A stretch of DNA of 13,923 bases from Spirochaetaceae bacterium. GTDB taxonomy: Bacteria > Spirochaetota > Spirochaetia > Treponematales > Breznakiellaceae. Made by a program: the position numbers and the translations under genes. Below, piece by piece: positions 1 through 6,778 of this stretch. Under the pieces are notes generated by a model, which saw nothing but the letters and a program-made list of their open reading frames with translations, did not search any database and was not told where the DNA came from. Within the stretch, counting starts at the first letter, position 1, and each line of letters starts with the position of its first letter. The DNA is taken from assembly GCA_031278295.1 (NCBI GenBank), contig JAITKQ010000002.1, positions 1 to 13,923 of the forward strand, in the 5' to 3' direction.

Positions 1-657
1 GAAAAGCCCCTTGTTTTTGCCCATTCACCGTATCAAACGGAACCGCTACCGGAAGATGATTATTCCTATACGTTCACCGGGGAAGATATTTTTTATCTGC
101 GGAAAACGGCTAAGGCGGAACTGTACCGGAATACGGTACGGCTTAAAATCAATCTGCCCATCGTCCTTGAGAAACAGGAGATATGGCGGTATGAAGAACC
201 GCCTGTCCTTTACGATGAATTTCTACAAGCCCATTACCCTTTCAAGGCTCCCCTTATCCGGGAGATAGAGGCGGGGCCGTATGAAGCACACTACCGGATA
301 ATCGAACCGGGCGGGAAAGAACGGACAGTAGTTTACGCTGACAATATAGACACACAAGCGGAAGCGGAAAGCCGGCTTGAATATGACGGCGGGCCTTTTT
401 CCTACTCTGCTTATGACGTTACCACCCACACGAACAAGGCTATTTTGACTTTGCAAAAACAGTCTTACGGGGATGTATACAAGGCCGTCATTTATGGCCG
501 ACCTATTGTCCTTGATGTAAACCGTTCCTGTTTTCTTCATGACAGTGAAGGCATAGCCTCTTCCAAGGCCTGTAAAGCCTCCAGCCGCTCCGCCGCGCTC
601 CGGGCCGGGTCGTTAATGATCTGTGAGATTTGCGGTACTTTGTGGTTTCTCATATAA
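1..657 (+). CDS. Hypothetical protein, 5' end outside window
   Basis: Frame 1 is open from the first base to TAA at 655-657 (218 codons), with no stop and no need for a start, so the gene begins upstream of the window. The first 175 or so residues look like a real soluble protein: mixed, rich in charged residues, Tyr and Pro (for example YEEPPVLYDEF, VVYADNIDTQAEAESRLEYD, YKAVIYGRPIVLDVN). I do not recognise the family. No signal peptide or membrane segment is visible in the part present. The last 38 codons (from about 541) read as low-quality sequence (SSKACKASSRSAALRAGSL) and are antisense to a better-looking minus-strand frame. The true gene may therefore end near 540: one extra A in the run at 518-520 would put a TGA at 540-542. 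An alternative is a chimeric or truncated gene. Confidence 0.55.
   Translation, partial: EKPLVFAHSPYQTEPLPEDDYSYTFTGEDIFYLRKTAKAELYRNTVRLKINLPIVLEKQEIWRYEEPPVLYDEFLQAHYPFKAPLIREIEAGPYEAHYRIIEPGGKERTVVYADNIDTQAEAESRLEYDGGPFSYSAYDVTTHTNKAILTLQKQSYGDVYKAVIYGRPIVLDVNRSCFLHDSEGIASSKACKASSRSAALRAGSLMICEICGTLWFLI
537..653 (-). CDS. Possible small protein, 38 aa, or gene fragment
   Basis: On the minus strand an ATG at 653 opens 38 codons ending in TGA at 539-537. The peptide begins MRNHKVPQISQIIND and continues with an Ala/Glu/Leu-rich helical stretch (ARSAAERLEALQALEEAM). This composition is far more protein-like than the plus-strand frame over the same bases. An in-frame TGA sits three codons before the ATG, so this ATG is the only possible start. 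No clear ribosome binding site precedes it. I do not recognise the product. It could be a genuine small helical protein, or the surviving end of a larger gene. Its stop abuts position 540, where the opposing gene would end if that gene's frame is shifted by one base. Confidence 0.35.
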   Translation of the reverse strand: MRNHKVPQISQIINDPARSAAERLEALQALEEAMPSLS

Positions 658-778
658 CCCGGTCATTGTAACCCGGAAGGGGGGAAGTGTAAAGACGAGC
701 GCGGCAGGGCGGGTAAACAACCTTGGCTCAATACACAATGGAATTTTCACTCTTGTTTTTACTTTTCAGAAAAAGCCG

Positions 779-807
779 TTGCACAAATTTTCAATAAAAA
801 CTATAAT
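779..807 (+). promoter_or_regulatory. Strong sigma-70-type promoter-like sequence without a gene
   Basis: TTGCAC (779-784), a 17-base AT-rich spacer, then a perfect TATAAT (802-807). Transcription would start near 814 and run rightward into the C-tract region, where no plus-strand gene is found. It may drive a small RNA, be a relic of a mobile or repeat element, or be chance. The complementary strand also carries TTGTCA and TATAGT hexamers here, but with a poor 15-base spacer. Confidence 0.4.
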
Positions 808-904
808 ATTCCCATGTTCTTGACAACATTGAGACATACAGACAAAAAAACCGCCGCGTCCCTGTGGACGCCTCCGGCTCACGTCCCACAGCCCCGGCTC
901 GCGG

Positions 905-925
905 CCCCCCCCCCCCCCAAAAAAA
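905..925. repeat. Homopolymer tract: 14 C followed by 7 A
   Basis: Fourteen consecutive C (905-918) are followed directly by seven A (919-925). Such a tract is prone to slippage. In Treponema pallidum, long G/C runs near promoters or inside genes cause phase variation. Here no clear gene is read through it: the minus-strand frame across it (766-1146) is low in quality. The tract lies about 90 bases downstream of the putative start point of the promoter at 779-807. Confidence 0.9.
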
Positions 926-1039
926 TCCCGGATGAAAAAATGGCCGATTACCGCGACTCCGGCGTTTGACTCGGTAAGATTCCACGACTTTGCCACCCCT
1001 GCAAGTTCTGCAAGCGGCAATACCCGGTAAGAAGCCCCG

Positions 1040-1272
1040 TCAACGGGCAGGGGAGGGATGGCCGGGCGGGTAGCGTCGCATCGCAAGTCCCGGCTCCACG
1101 CCGGAACGTAACATGGTCCGGTACGGCCCTGAAAAAGAGTCGTCAACGTGGTAATCAGGCGGTATGCCGCCTATCGGCGTATCGTAAAGTTCCCGCATCC
1201 TGTCAAACACTTCTCCTGTAACATCAGATGGCAGAATCGAATTGTTTTACTGTCAATGATGAACGGCTTCAT
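1040..1272 (-). pseudogene. Frameshifted remnant of an unrecognised gene
   Basis: Just downstream of the J-domain gene and on the same strand, an ATG at 1272-1270 follows AGGAG and opens MKPFIIDSK, then loses quality and stops. The next frame contains NNSILPSDVTGEVFDRM and RELYDTPIGGIPPDYHV, then DDSFSGPYRTML, ending at TGA 1042-1040. Adding a single A to the four-A run after the eighth codon joins both parts into one continuous reading frame of about 78 codons. The final 30 or so residues (from RSGVEPG) run into repeat-like sequence, so the original C-terminus may be lost. The family is not recognised. The alternative to decay is a sequencing or assembly indel. Confidence 0.5.
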
Positions 1273-1311
1273 CCGCTCCTGCGTGAATTCTTTGCCGGTT
1301 TTTGACGGAGA

Positions 1312-2109
1312 TCAGCGTATACAGGCTTTTTTTAGCTTTACGGACGGGGTAATTGACGGATCACGTTTCCGGGCCGCGCCGAAAACTGCGGCGGCGGCGG
1401 CTGTATCGCCGATGTTGACAAGGGCTTCCGCCTGTGATTTGAGCCAGCGGCTTTCCTCACGGGCCGTAAAACCCAAATCCAAAAGCTCCCGCATACATTC
1501 AACCCACGTTTCATCGTCAACGGCGGGACGAAGCTTCCGCCGTACCAGCTCTTTCAGAAACACCTCTACATCCTGGGCAAAGTGGCGGAAGTAGGGCAGG
1601 CGGCGTTCCTCCCGAATCAGCATGATGAGCAGGCTGAAAGCTTCGTAATAAAACTTCCGTTTTTCCAGTTCCTCCGCCAAAATAAAGGAACAATCCATCC
1701 AGTCCTCGCGATCAAGGTGTTTTGCAAGCGGAAAATCCACGCCGCCCAGGTCCAGCCACATCCTGACGGCGGAATCTTCCTCAAAGTTAAGCAGATCAAA
1801 AATTATTAGCTCTGCCTGCGCCCGTTCCCTAATACTTGAATCCGGGTCCCCGGTCTGTTCGTACAGATAATCACGGTAATTGAAGCCGTGACGCCGGCTT
1901 GAAGATCCGCGGTAGGCGCGGTCATAATCGAAACGGCGCTGGCGGTTTGAAAGAATCTCGTAAGCGGCAAGGAGTTTCTGCATATATTCCCGCGCATTTT
2001 CTCCGGCAATGTCGGGATGATGTTGTTTTGCCTTTTCGCGGAACGCGCGCTTTATTTCCGCTATGGAAGCGCCTTCGTCAACTCCAAGAATCCTGTACTG
2101 ATTATCCAA
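1312..2109 (-). CDS. J-domain (DnaJ-like) protein
   Basis: This 265-residue protein has an N-terminal J-domain (residues about 3-70). It contains YRILGV, the helix KRAFREKAKQHHPD with the diagnostic HPD at 31-33, and AAYEILSNRQRRFDYDRA. J-domains stimulate the ATPase of an Hsp70 (DnaK) partner. There is no Gly/Phe region, no CXXCXGXG zinc centre and no DnaJ C-terminal fold, so this is not DnaJ itself but a type III J-protein. Residues 90-265 are acidic, Leu/Glu-rich and apparently all helical (for example LAEELEKRKFYYEAFSLLIML), perhaps TPR/HEAT-like. It may hold the client- or partner-binding part; the target is unknown. The start is TTG at 2109, supported by AGGA seven bases upstream. No dnaK or grpE is nearby. 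The J-domain call is firm; the cellular role is not. Confidence 0.88.
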   Translation of the reverse strand: MDNQYRILGVDEGASIAEIKRAFREKAKQHHPDIAGENAREYMQKLLAAYEILSNRQRRFDYDRAYRGSSSRRHGFNYRDYLYEQTGDPDSSIRERAQAELIIFDLLNFEEDSAVRMWLDLGGVDFPLAKHLDREDWMDCSFILAEELEKRKFYYEAFSLLIMLIREERRLPYFRHFAQDVEVFLKELVRRKLRPAVDDETWVECMRELLDLGFTAREESRWLKSQAEALVNIGDTAAAAAVFGAARKRDPSITPSVKLKKACIR

Positions 2110-2190
2110 GTCGTTTTCCTAAAATAACAGCGTTTTCCGCCCGCTGTTTGATACCGTTTCAAAATATTCCCGTTTTGAAACGTCTCAATT

Positions 2191-2677
2191 TTACAAGCGC
2201 CTGTACTCCAAATCTACATCAGGGTCTTTGGAGACAAAGATGGTACAGCCTGCCCGCAGAAATATTTCCCGATGAACGCCGGGTATACACACGTCCGAAA
2301 TGCACCCGTCGTTTTCAACCCGACCAAGATGTTTAAATCGGAATTATGCTCGTTGGCCGCGCACAGAATCCCCGCAAAAACAAGTCCGCACCCAAATTCC
2401 GTCGTTATTTTTACGCCTTTCACGGCCGCCGGCCCACCAACGAAATCCGTAAAACAGCGGCCAATGCTCTCCATGAAACCCGCATACCCGGCAGCCTCGT
2501 TTTCCGCAAGAATTTTCTCGGAAAAATCCGGTTTACCGTATACGTATCTACAACATTTACGGCGCAAGGCCGGCATCTGTACCGCTTTGCCATGATGACT
2601 GACTGCCTGGCCGCAAGTAGCGACCGGGCGGAACCCGAGACTGCGGCAATTATACACGAAATGAACAGTTTTTCCAT
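2191..2677 (-). pseudogene. Broken gene for a small secreted, Cys-containing protein (two frameshifts)
   Basis: Three minus-strand frames in succession look like parts of one protein. Frame A starts at ATG 2677 (MEKLFISCIIAAVSGSARS, signal-peptide-like) and runs to AVNVVDTYTV. Frame B continues KPDFSEKILAENEAAGYAGF and on to ILCAANEHNSDL. Frame C ends KHLGRVENDGCISDVCIPG, then HREIFLRAGCTIFVSKDPD and DLEYRRL, with TAA at 2193-2191. One extra A at about 2532 and one at about 2333 (each in a three-A run followed by C) would join all three into about 162 residues with several Cys. An AGGAGG precedes the ATG, but by only one base, so the true start may differ. I do not recognise the family. It is either an inactivated gene or a product of indel errors. 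Confidence 0.5.
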
Positions 2678-2766
2678 GCCTCCTGGGCCTTTGCCGCAAG
2701 AATTTTGCGGGAATAATAGAAACTTTAAAACTAAATGTACCGAATAATAAAGCATAAATTCAACAT

Positions 2767-2788
2767 GCCCGGCCTTTCCAGGCCGGGC
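2767..2788. other. Perfect 9-bp GC-rich hairpin between divergent genes
   Basis: GCCCGGCCT, loop TTCC, AGGCCGGGC. It lies between the broken minus-strand gene and the sensor kinase gene. No T run follows closely on either strand, so it is not a classical terminator. It may be an operator, a leader structure in the kinase mRNA, or a repeat unit. Confidence 0.6.
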
Positions 2789-2887
2789 GCACTTTGTAAT
2801 TTTCCTTACGCGCAGTCCTGCGGTACGGCATAGAAAAGAAAGTTTCACTATGCTATGCTGTTTCCGGTAAGTTATGGGAGTTTCTTG

Positions 2888-4648
2888 GTGTCGCCTGTAA
2901 AAACATATTCGCACTCGGGTTTTATGAGTGTCAAAGTATTGATGCTTGTCTACATACTGCTCTGCGTGTTGACCGTATTTTTTTCACGAAACCTGTTTTA
3001 CGAAATATTAATCGGCGGGCAGACGCCTCGTTTTCTGGAAATGGGCGTTTATTTTACCATCCCCGTAGTGCTTTTTGTTCTGCTGGGCATATCCTCGGTA
3101 AATGTGGTGCGTGATCTGATGACAAAGAAGCCCTGTAGTAAATTCCAGTTAAGGCTTATCAGCAATTTTATTATCATTGTTGTACTGACAGCGCTGCCTG
3201 TCATTTTGATAACGGTACAGTCTTTCTACGAGGTTGTCCGCTACTGGCCGAATATCAGGGTGCGGGAGGCGCTGGCCGGCGCCAATGAATTTGCCGTTGA
3301 TGTCTATACGTTGCGCACCGAAAAGTATGAAGCGTTTATCGGCAACGTTGATTTTGACGAACTGCCCGGCCTGTACCGGAATGATGAAACAAAACCCTTT
3401 GGTGTCGATAAAAATGACATCGCCGCGATTCAGGATTTTGCGGTCGGCAAGAACGACAGTTGGCGTAGCGTCTTTTTTACGGGGCGCAGGGAGCTTACGC
3501 TTGCGGCCCCGCCCGCCCTGGTTCACGGTTTTGTCGCGCAGCGCATCATGCCGCGCGATACCGATGTGGCGCGTTATGTCGATATGCGGAATAAAAACAT
3601 CCTTCGTGTAATCAGCTTCAATTTGGGTGAAGGTTTCGACAGGGTAAACGAGAGCATACGTACGGAAACTTTCCGTTTTGAAGGCTTGAATCAGATTTTT
3701 TTCCGCAATATAGGCTCCGTGATACTCTGCTATTATAGCATATTCTTTCTGCCTATACTGCTGATGATTTTGATAATAGCGTTTGGTTTTACCCAAATCA
3801 TGATTCAGCCCATCGCCGACCTGGGCGAGGCCACCATGCAGGTGGCAAAAGGTGATTTCAAGATACAAATTCTGACACATCCAAAGGATGAACTCGGCCT
3901 TTTAATCAACAACTTTAACGTGATGGTTCAGAATTTGGAAAAAACGCGCAACGACCTTATCCGCTCCGAGAAACAGTCAATGTGGCAGAGCATGGCCCAG
4001 CAGCTTGCCCACGAAATAAAGAATCCGCTTACGCCCATTAAACTTACGGCGGAACGGGTACTCCGACGGTACCGTGACAATCCTGAAAAAACCAATGAAA
4101 TACTGGAAAATTCAATGATAGCGGTAATTCAGGAGGTTGAAAGCCTTACAACCCTGCTCGATGAATTTAAAACACTTGCCCGTCCGATAGAACCTTCGTT
4201 TTCAACAACAAATATGCGTGACGCGGCGGAAGAAATTATCATGCCGTACAAAACATCGTGGAATAAAATACATTTCGATACGGGGGGCGTGTACTCCTGG
4301 ATTGAAGTAAAGATGGACAGGAAACGTCTTTCACAGGTCATAGGCAACCTTGTGGTAAACGCCATTGACGCGATGGGCGGTGAGGGTTCAATAGAAATTC
4401 GTACCGACCTTGTCAATAAGCGAAATTGCAGATATTGTAGGTTATCGATTCAGGATACGGGCAAGGGAATCGGCAAGGATGAGGCCGCAAAAGTATTTAC
4501 ACCGTATTTTACCACAAAAGAGTCAGGCACGGGACTGGGCTTGCCCATAGTTGAACGTATTGTAAATGATCATGGCGGCGGCATTTGGTTTAATTCCTCG
4601 CCGGGCGCGGGCACGACGTTTTTTGTCGATATTCCGGTTAAAGACTAG
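2888..4648 (+). CDS. NtrY-like membrane sensor histidine kinase
   Basis: 586 residues from GTG 2888. Three N-terminal membrane segments (about 17-32, 53-73, 91-110) are followed by an extracytoplasmic sensor region of about 165 residues and a fourth membrane segment (277-301). Next come a HAMP linker and a dimerisation/phosphoacceptor helix containing LAHEIKNPLTPIKL, with His375 as the phosphorylated residue. The ATPase domain has an N box (GNLVVNAIDAMG), a G1 box (DTGKGIG), an F box (YFTTK) and a G2 box (GTGLGLPIV). This layout and the H box match the NtrY family of NtrY/NtrX systems. The kinase would phosphorylate the regulator encoded next. I chose GTG 2888 because GGGAG lies seven bases upstream; the in-frame ATG at 2855 (597 aa) has only a weak purine-rich site, and ATG 2924 is another option. 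A CxxC pair (NCRYC) sits just before the G1 box, which is unusual. The signal sensed is unknown. Confidence 0.92.
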   Translation: MSPVKTYSHSGFMSVKVLMLVYILLCVLTVFFSRNLFYEILIGGQTPRFLEMGVYFTIPVVLFVLLGISSVNVVRDLMTKKPCSKFQLRLISNFIIIVVLTALPVILITVQSFYEVVRYWPNIRVREALAGANEFAVDVYTLRTEKYEAFIGNVDFDELPGLYRNDETKPFGVDKNDIAAIQDFAVGKNDSWRSVFFTGRRELTLAAPPALVHGFVAQRIMPRDTDVARYVDMRNKNILRVISFNLGEGFDRVNESIRTETFRFEGLNQIFFRNIGSVILCYYSIFFLPILLMILIIAFGFTQIMIQPIADLGEATMQVAKGDFKIQILTHPKDELGLLINNFNVMVQNLEKTRNDLIRSEKQSMWQSMAQQLAHEIKNPLTPIKLTAERVLRRYRDNPEKTNEILENSMIAVIQEVESLTTLLDEFKTLARPIEPSFSTTNMRDAAEEIIMPYKTSWNKIHFDTGGVYSWIEVKMDRKRLSQVIGNLVVNAIDAMGGEGSIEIRTDLVNKRNCRYCRLSIQDTGKGIGKDEAAKVFTPYFTTKESGTGLGLPIVERIVNDHGGGIWFNSSPGAGTTFFVDIPVKD

Positions 4649-4767
4649 TAGCCTGTCGCGCTTGCAGGCCTTCTTTGCGGGCGCTTGTTTCGGACGCGGG
4701 CAAGCTGGCCCGGTATTTTTTGCAGGCGTTGCGGCTGAAAATCGGGCTTGTTTGGAAATGGGGCAGT

Positions 4768-6144
4768 ATGCACAGTATTCTAGTTATAGATGATGAACGG
4801 GCGGTAAGGACCACAATAGCCGAAATCATGGAGGATGAAGGCTATACCGCGTTTGTTGCGGAGGACGCCGCCGCCGGACTCGATATGCTGTCCCAAAAGG
4901 AAATTTCCATCGTTATCCTTGATGTGTTGTTGCCGGGGATAGGCGGCATAGCCGCCCTTGAAATGATACGCGCGCAATGGCCCGAAATCGAAGTAATAGT
5001 AATATCGGGGCACGCCAACATCGATACGGCCGTCAGGGCCGTAAAACTGGGCGCGTTCGATTATCTTGAAAAACCGCTCTCTATAGACAGACTGTCAACC
5101 GTTTGCAGAAACGCGATCTCACTCATCAGCCTGAGAGAAGAAAATACCGAACTTAAACGCGGCGCGGCGGGCGGCATCGAATTGATAGGAAACAGCCCGC
5201 AGATTGAACGGGTCCGCGCCCTGATACGTCAGGCGGCCGGCAGCGATGCCCGTATACTTATAACCGGTGAAAACGGCAGCGGCAAAGAATTGGCCGCACG
5301 CGCCGTACATAAACTCTCTTCACGGGCAAACGCGGCCTTTGTCGAGGTAAACTGCGCCGCAATTCCGGACAACCTTATCGAAAGCGAACTGTTCGGGCAC
5401 GAAAAAGGCGCGTTTACGGACGCGGTGTCACGGCGGCGCGGACGTTTTGAACTGGCTTCGGGCGGCACACTTTTTCTTGACGAGATTGGCGACATGTCAC
5501 TTAACGCGCAGGCAAAGGTACTCAGGGCGATTCAGGAACAAAAAATAGAACGGATAGGCGGAGAAAAGAGCATAAATGTCGATGTACGCATAGTAGCGGC
5601 CACCAACAAGAATCTGGAGGAAGCCTGCGCCAACGGTTCTTTTCGCCGGGATTTGTTTTTCAGGCTGAATGTTATACCCATACACATTAGCGCGCTGCGT
5701 GAAAGAACCGCGGATATAGAGCCGCTACTTAATCATTTTTTATGCGAGGCCGGTGCGCGCGCCTTTACATTCGATGATGACGCCCGGTCATACCTTGCTG
5801 AATACCCTTGGCCCGGCAATGTGCGCGAGCTAAAAAATTTGGCGGAGCGTATCGCCGTTCTTTGTGACGATGATCATATAGGCCGCGGCGTTCTTGAAAA
5901 TCTGTTCCTTCCGCGCAACGGCGGGAAAGCGCTTGACGGGGAGGTATCTTGCCAAAATATCCTTGATGGTGATATATTTGAAACGCCGTACAGTCAGGCA
6001 AAGGAAATGTTTGAAAAACGCTATCTTGAATATCAATTGAAAAAAAATGGTTATATCATGTCGCGTACCGCAGATGCTATTGGGATGTATCCGGGTAACC
6101 TTCATGCAAAACTGCGGAAATTCGGCATTGAAAAAAAAGTATAA
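4768..6144 (+). CDS. NtrX/NtrC-type AAA+ response regulator with GAFTDA loop
   Basis: 458 residues. The receiver domain (1-120) has the acidic pocket DDE at 8-10 and phosphoacceptor Asp52 (VILDVLLPG). A central AAA+ domain follows, with Walker A GENGSGK (167-173) and Walker B GGTLFLDEIGDM. The C-terminal Fis-type helix-turn-helix (about 415-458) contains SRTADAIGMYPGNLHAKLRK. Such proteins remodel sigma-54 RNA polymerase when phosphorylated, here presumably by the adjacent NtrY-like kinase. The sigma-54 contact loop reads GAFTDA (214-219) instead of GAFTGA. I chose ATG 4768 because the receiver fold begins right after it; the in-frame open stretch back to 4675 is not domain-like. The gap to the kinase gene is 119 bases with only a weak 5-bp hairpin (GCCTG/CAGGC). 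No -24/-12 promoter was found in the window. Confidence 0.93.
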   Translation: MHSILVIDDERAVRTTIAEIMEDEGYTAFVAEDAAAGLDMLSQKEISIVILDVLLPGIGGIAALEMIRAQWPEIEVIVISGHANIDTAVRAVKLGAFDYLEKPLSIDRLSTVCRNAISLISLREENTELKRGAAGGIELIGNSPQIERVRALIRQAAGSDARILITGENGSGKELAARAVHKLSSRANAAFVEVNCAAIPDNLIESELFGHEKGAFTDAVSRRRGRFELASGGTLFLDEIGDMSLNAQAKVLRAIQEQKIERIGGEKSINVDVRIVAATNKNLEEACANGSFRRDLFFRLNVIPIHISALRERTADIEPLLNHFLCEAGARAFTFDDDARSYLAEYPWPGNVRELKNLAERIAVLCDDDHIGRGVLENLFLPRNGGKALDGEVSCQNILDGDIFETPYSQAKEMFEKRYLEYQLKKNGYIMSRTADAIGMYPGNLHAKLRKFGIEKKV

Positions 6145-6157
6145 AGAGGGGATTATT

Positions 6158-6769
6158 ATGAAAGAACTTACAGAGAGGCAGCAGCTTGTATTAAACTTTA
6201 TTGCTCACTTTATTGATGAGCACAATTACCCGCCTACGTTCAGACAGATTGCGGACTATCTTAAAGTTACGGTAAAAGCCGCCTACGATCATGTTACGGC
6301 GCTAAAAAAGAAACAAAAACTCAGGCTACATGACAAAAGCTCCCGCACGATGGAAATTATCGGCGATGCAAGCTGCTGTGACGAACAAAAAAGTTTTGTC
6401 GATATCCCCATACTCGGCGAAGTCGCCGCCGGACCGCGCATACTTTCCGAAGAAAACTATCTGGGAAGCATCTGTATCCATCGCTCCATGCTAAAAAAAC
6501 AAAAACGCTACTTTGCGCTGATTGTACGCGGCGATTCGATGACGGGCGCCGGCGTTATGGACGGCGATACGGTGGTAATCGAAAAAACCGAAACGGCAAA
6601 TAACGGTGATATTGTCGTGGCAATGGTTAACGACGGGTACACGCTTAAAAGATTCTTCAGGCGCGCCAAAAACATTAAACTTCAATCCGAAAATCCCGCG
6701 TACTATCCGGTGTACTGCAATGATGTCCGCATAATAGGACACCTTGCCTGCGTAATACGCTCCTATTGA
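6158..6769 (+). CDS. lexA: LexA, SOS-response repressor/autoprotease
   Basis: 203 residues, the usual LexA length. The N-terminal winged helix-turn-helix (about 1-66) contains PPTFRQIADYLKVTVKAAYDHVTAL. The C-terminal S24 peptidase domain has the self-cleavage site Ala91-Gly92 (EVAAGPR), catalytic Ser127 (VRGDSM) and Lys164 (YTLKRF), all intact. LexA represses SOS genes and cuts itself when stimulated by the RecA filament. The start ATG 6158 follows GAGGGG at six bases. The gene lies only 13 bases after the NtrX-like regulator, so there is no room for a separate upstream promoter-operator in the gap. It is probably co-transcribed with the two-component genes, or uses a promoter inside the regulator gene. 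The next gene, holA, starts nine bases after its stop. Confidence 0.95.
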   Translation: MKELTERQQLVLNFIAHFIDEHNYPPTFRQIADYLKVTVKAAYDHVTALKKKQKLRLHDKSSRTMEIIGDASCCDEQKSFVDIPILGEVAAGPRILSEENYLGSICIHRSMLKKQKRYFALIVRGDSMTGAGVMDGDTVVIEKTETANNGDIVVAMVNDGYTLKRFFRRAKNIKLQSENPAYYPVYCNDVRIIGHLACVIRSY

Positions 6770-6778
6770 CGGTTTTTG

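Larger units (their letters stand above)
658..1039. other. Gene-free stretch, repeat-like
   Basis: No convincing gene is visible. The stretch holds the promoter-like site at 779-807, imperfect GC-rich inverted repeats around 855-905 (CTGTGGACG and CGTCCCACAG arms), the C14/A7 tract, and a segment open in several frames at once (minus 766-1146), which is typical of non-coding repeat DNA. It could be an interspersed intergenic element. Confidence 0.5.

Noticed and set aside
766..1146. Minus-strand 126-codon ORF across the C tract
   Set aside because: Composition is not protein-like, a run of Gly is encoded by the homopolymer, and several frames are open at once. The frame at 1040-1272 is better.
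4700..4740. Possible sigma-54 -24/-12 promoter (TGGC ... TTGC) before the regulator gene
   Set aside because: Spacing between the GG and GC elements is three bases too long for a functional site.
4675..4767. Upstream extension of the NtrX-like ORF to 4675
   Set aside because: The receiver domain starts at ATG 4768; the extra 31 codons are not domain-like and lie in the spacer after the kinase gene.
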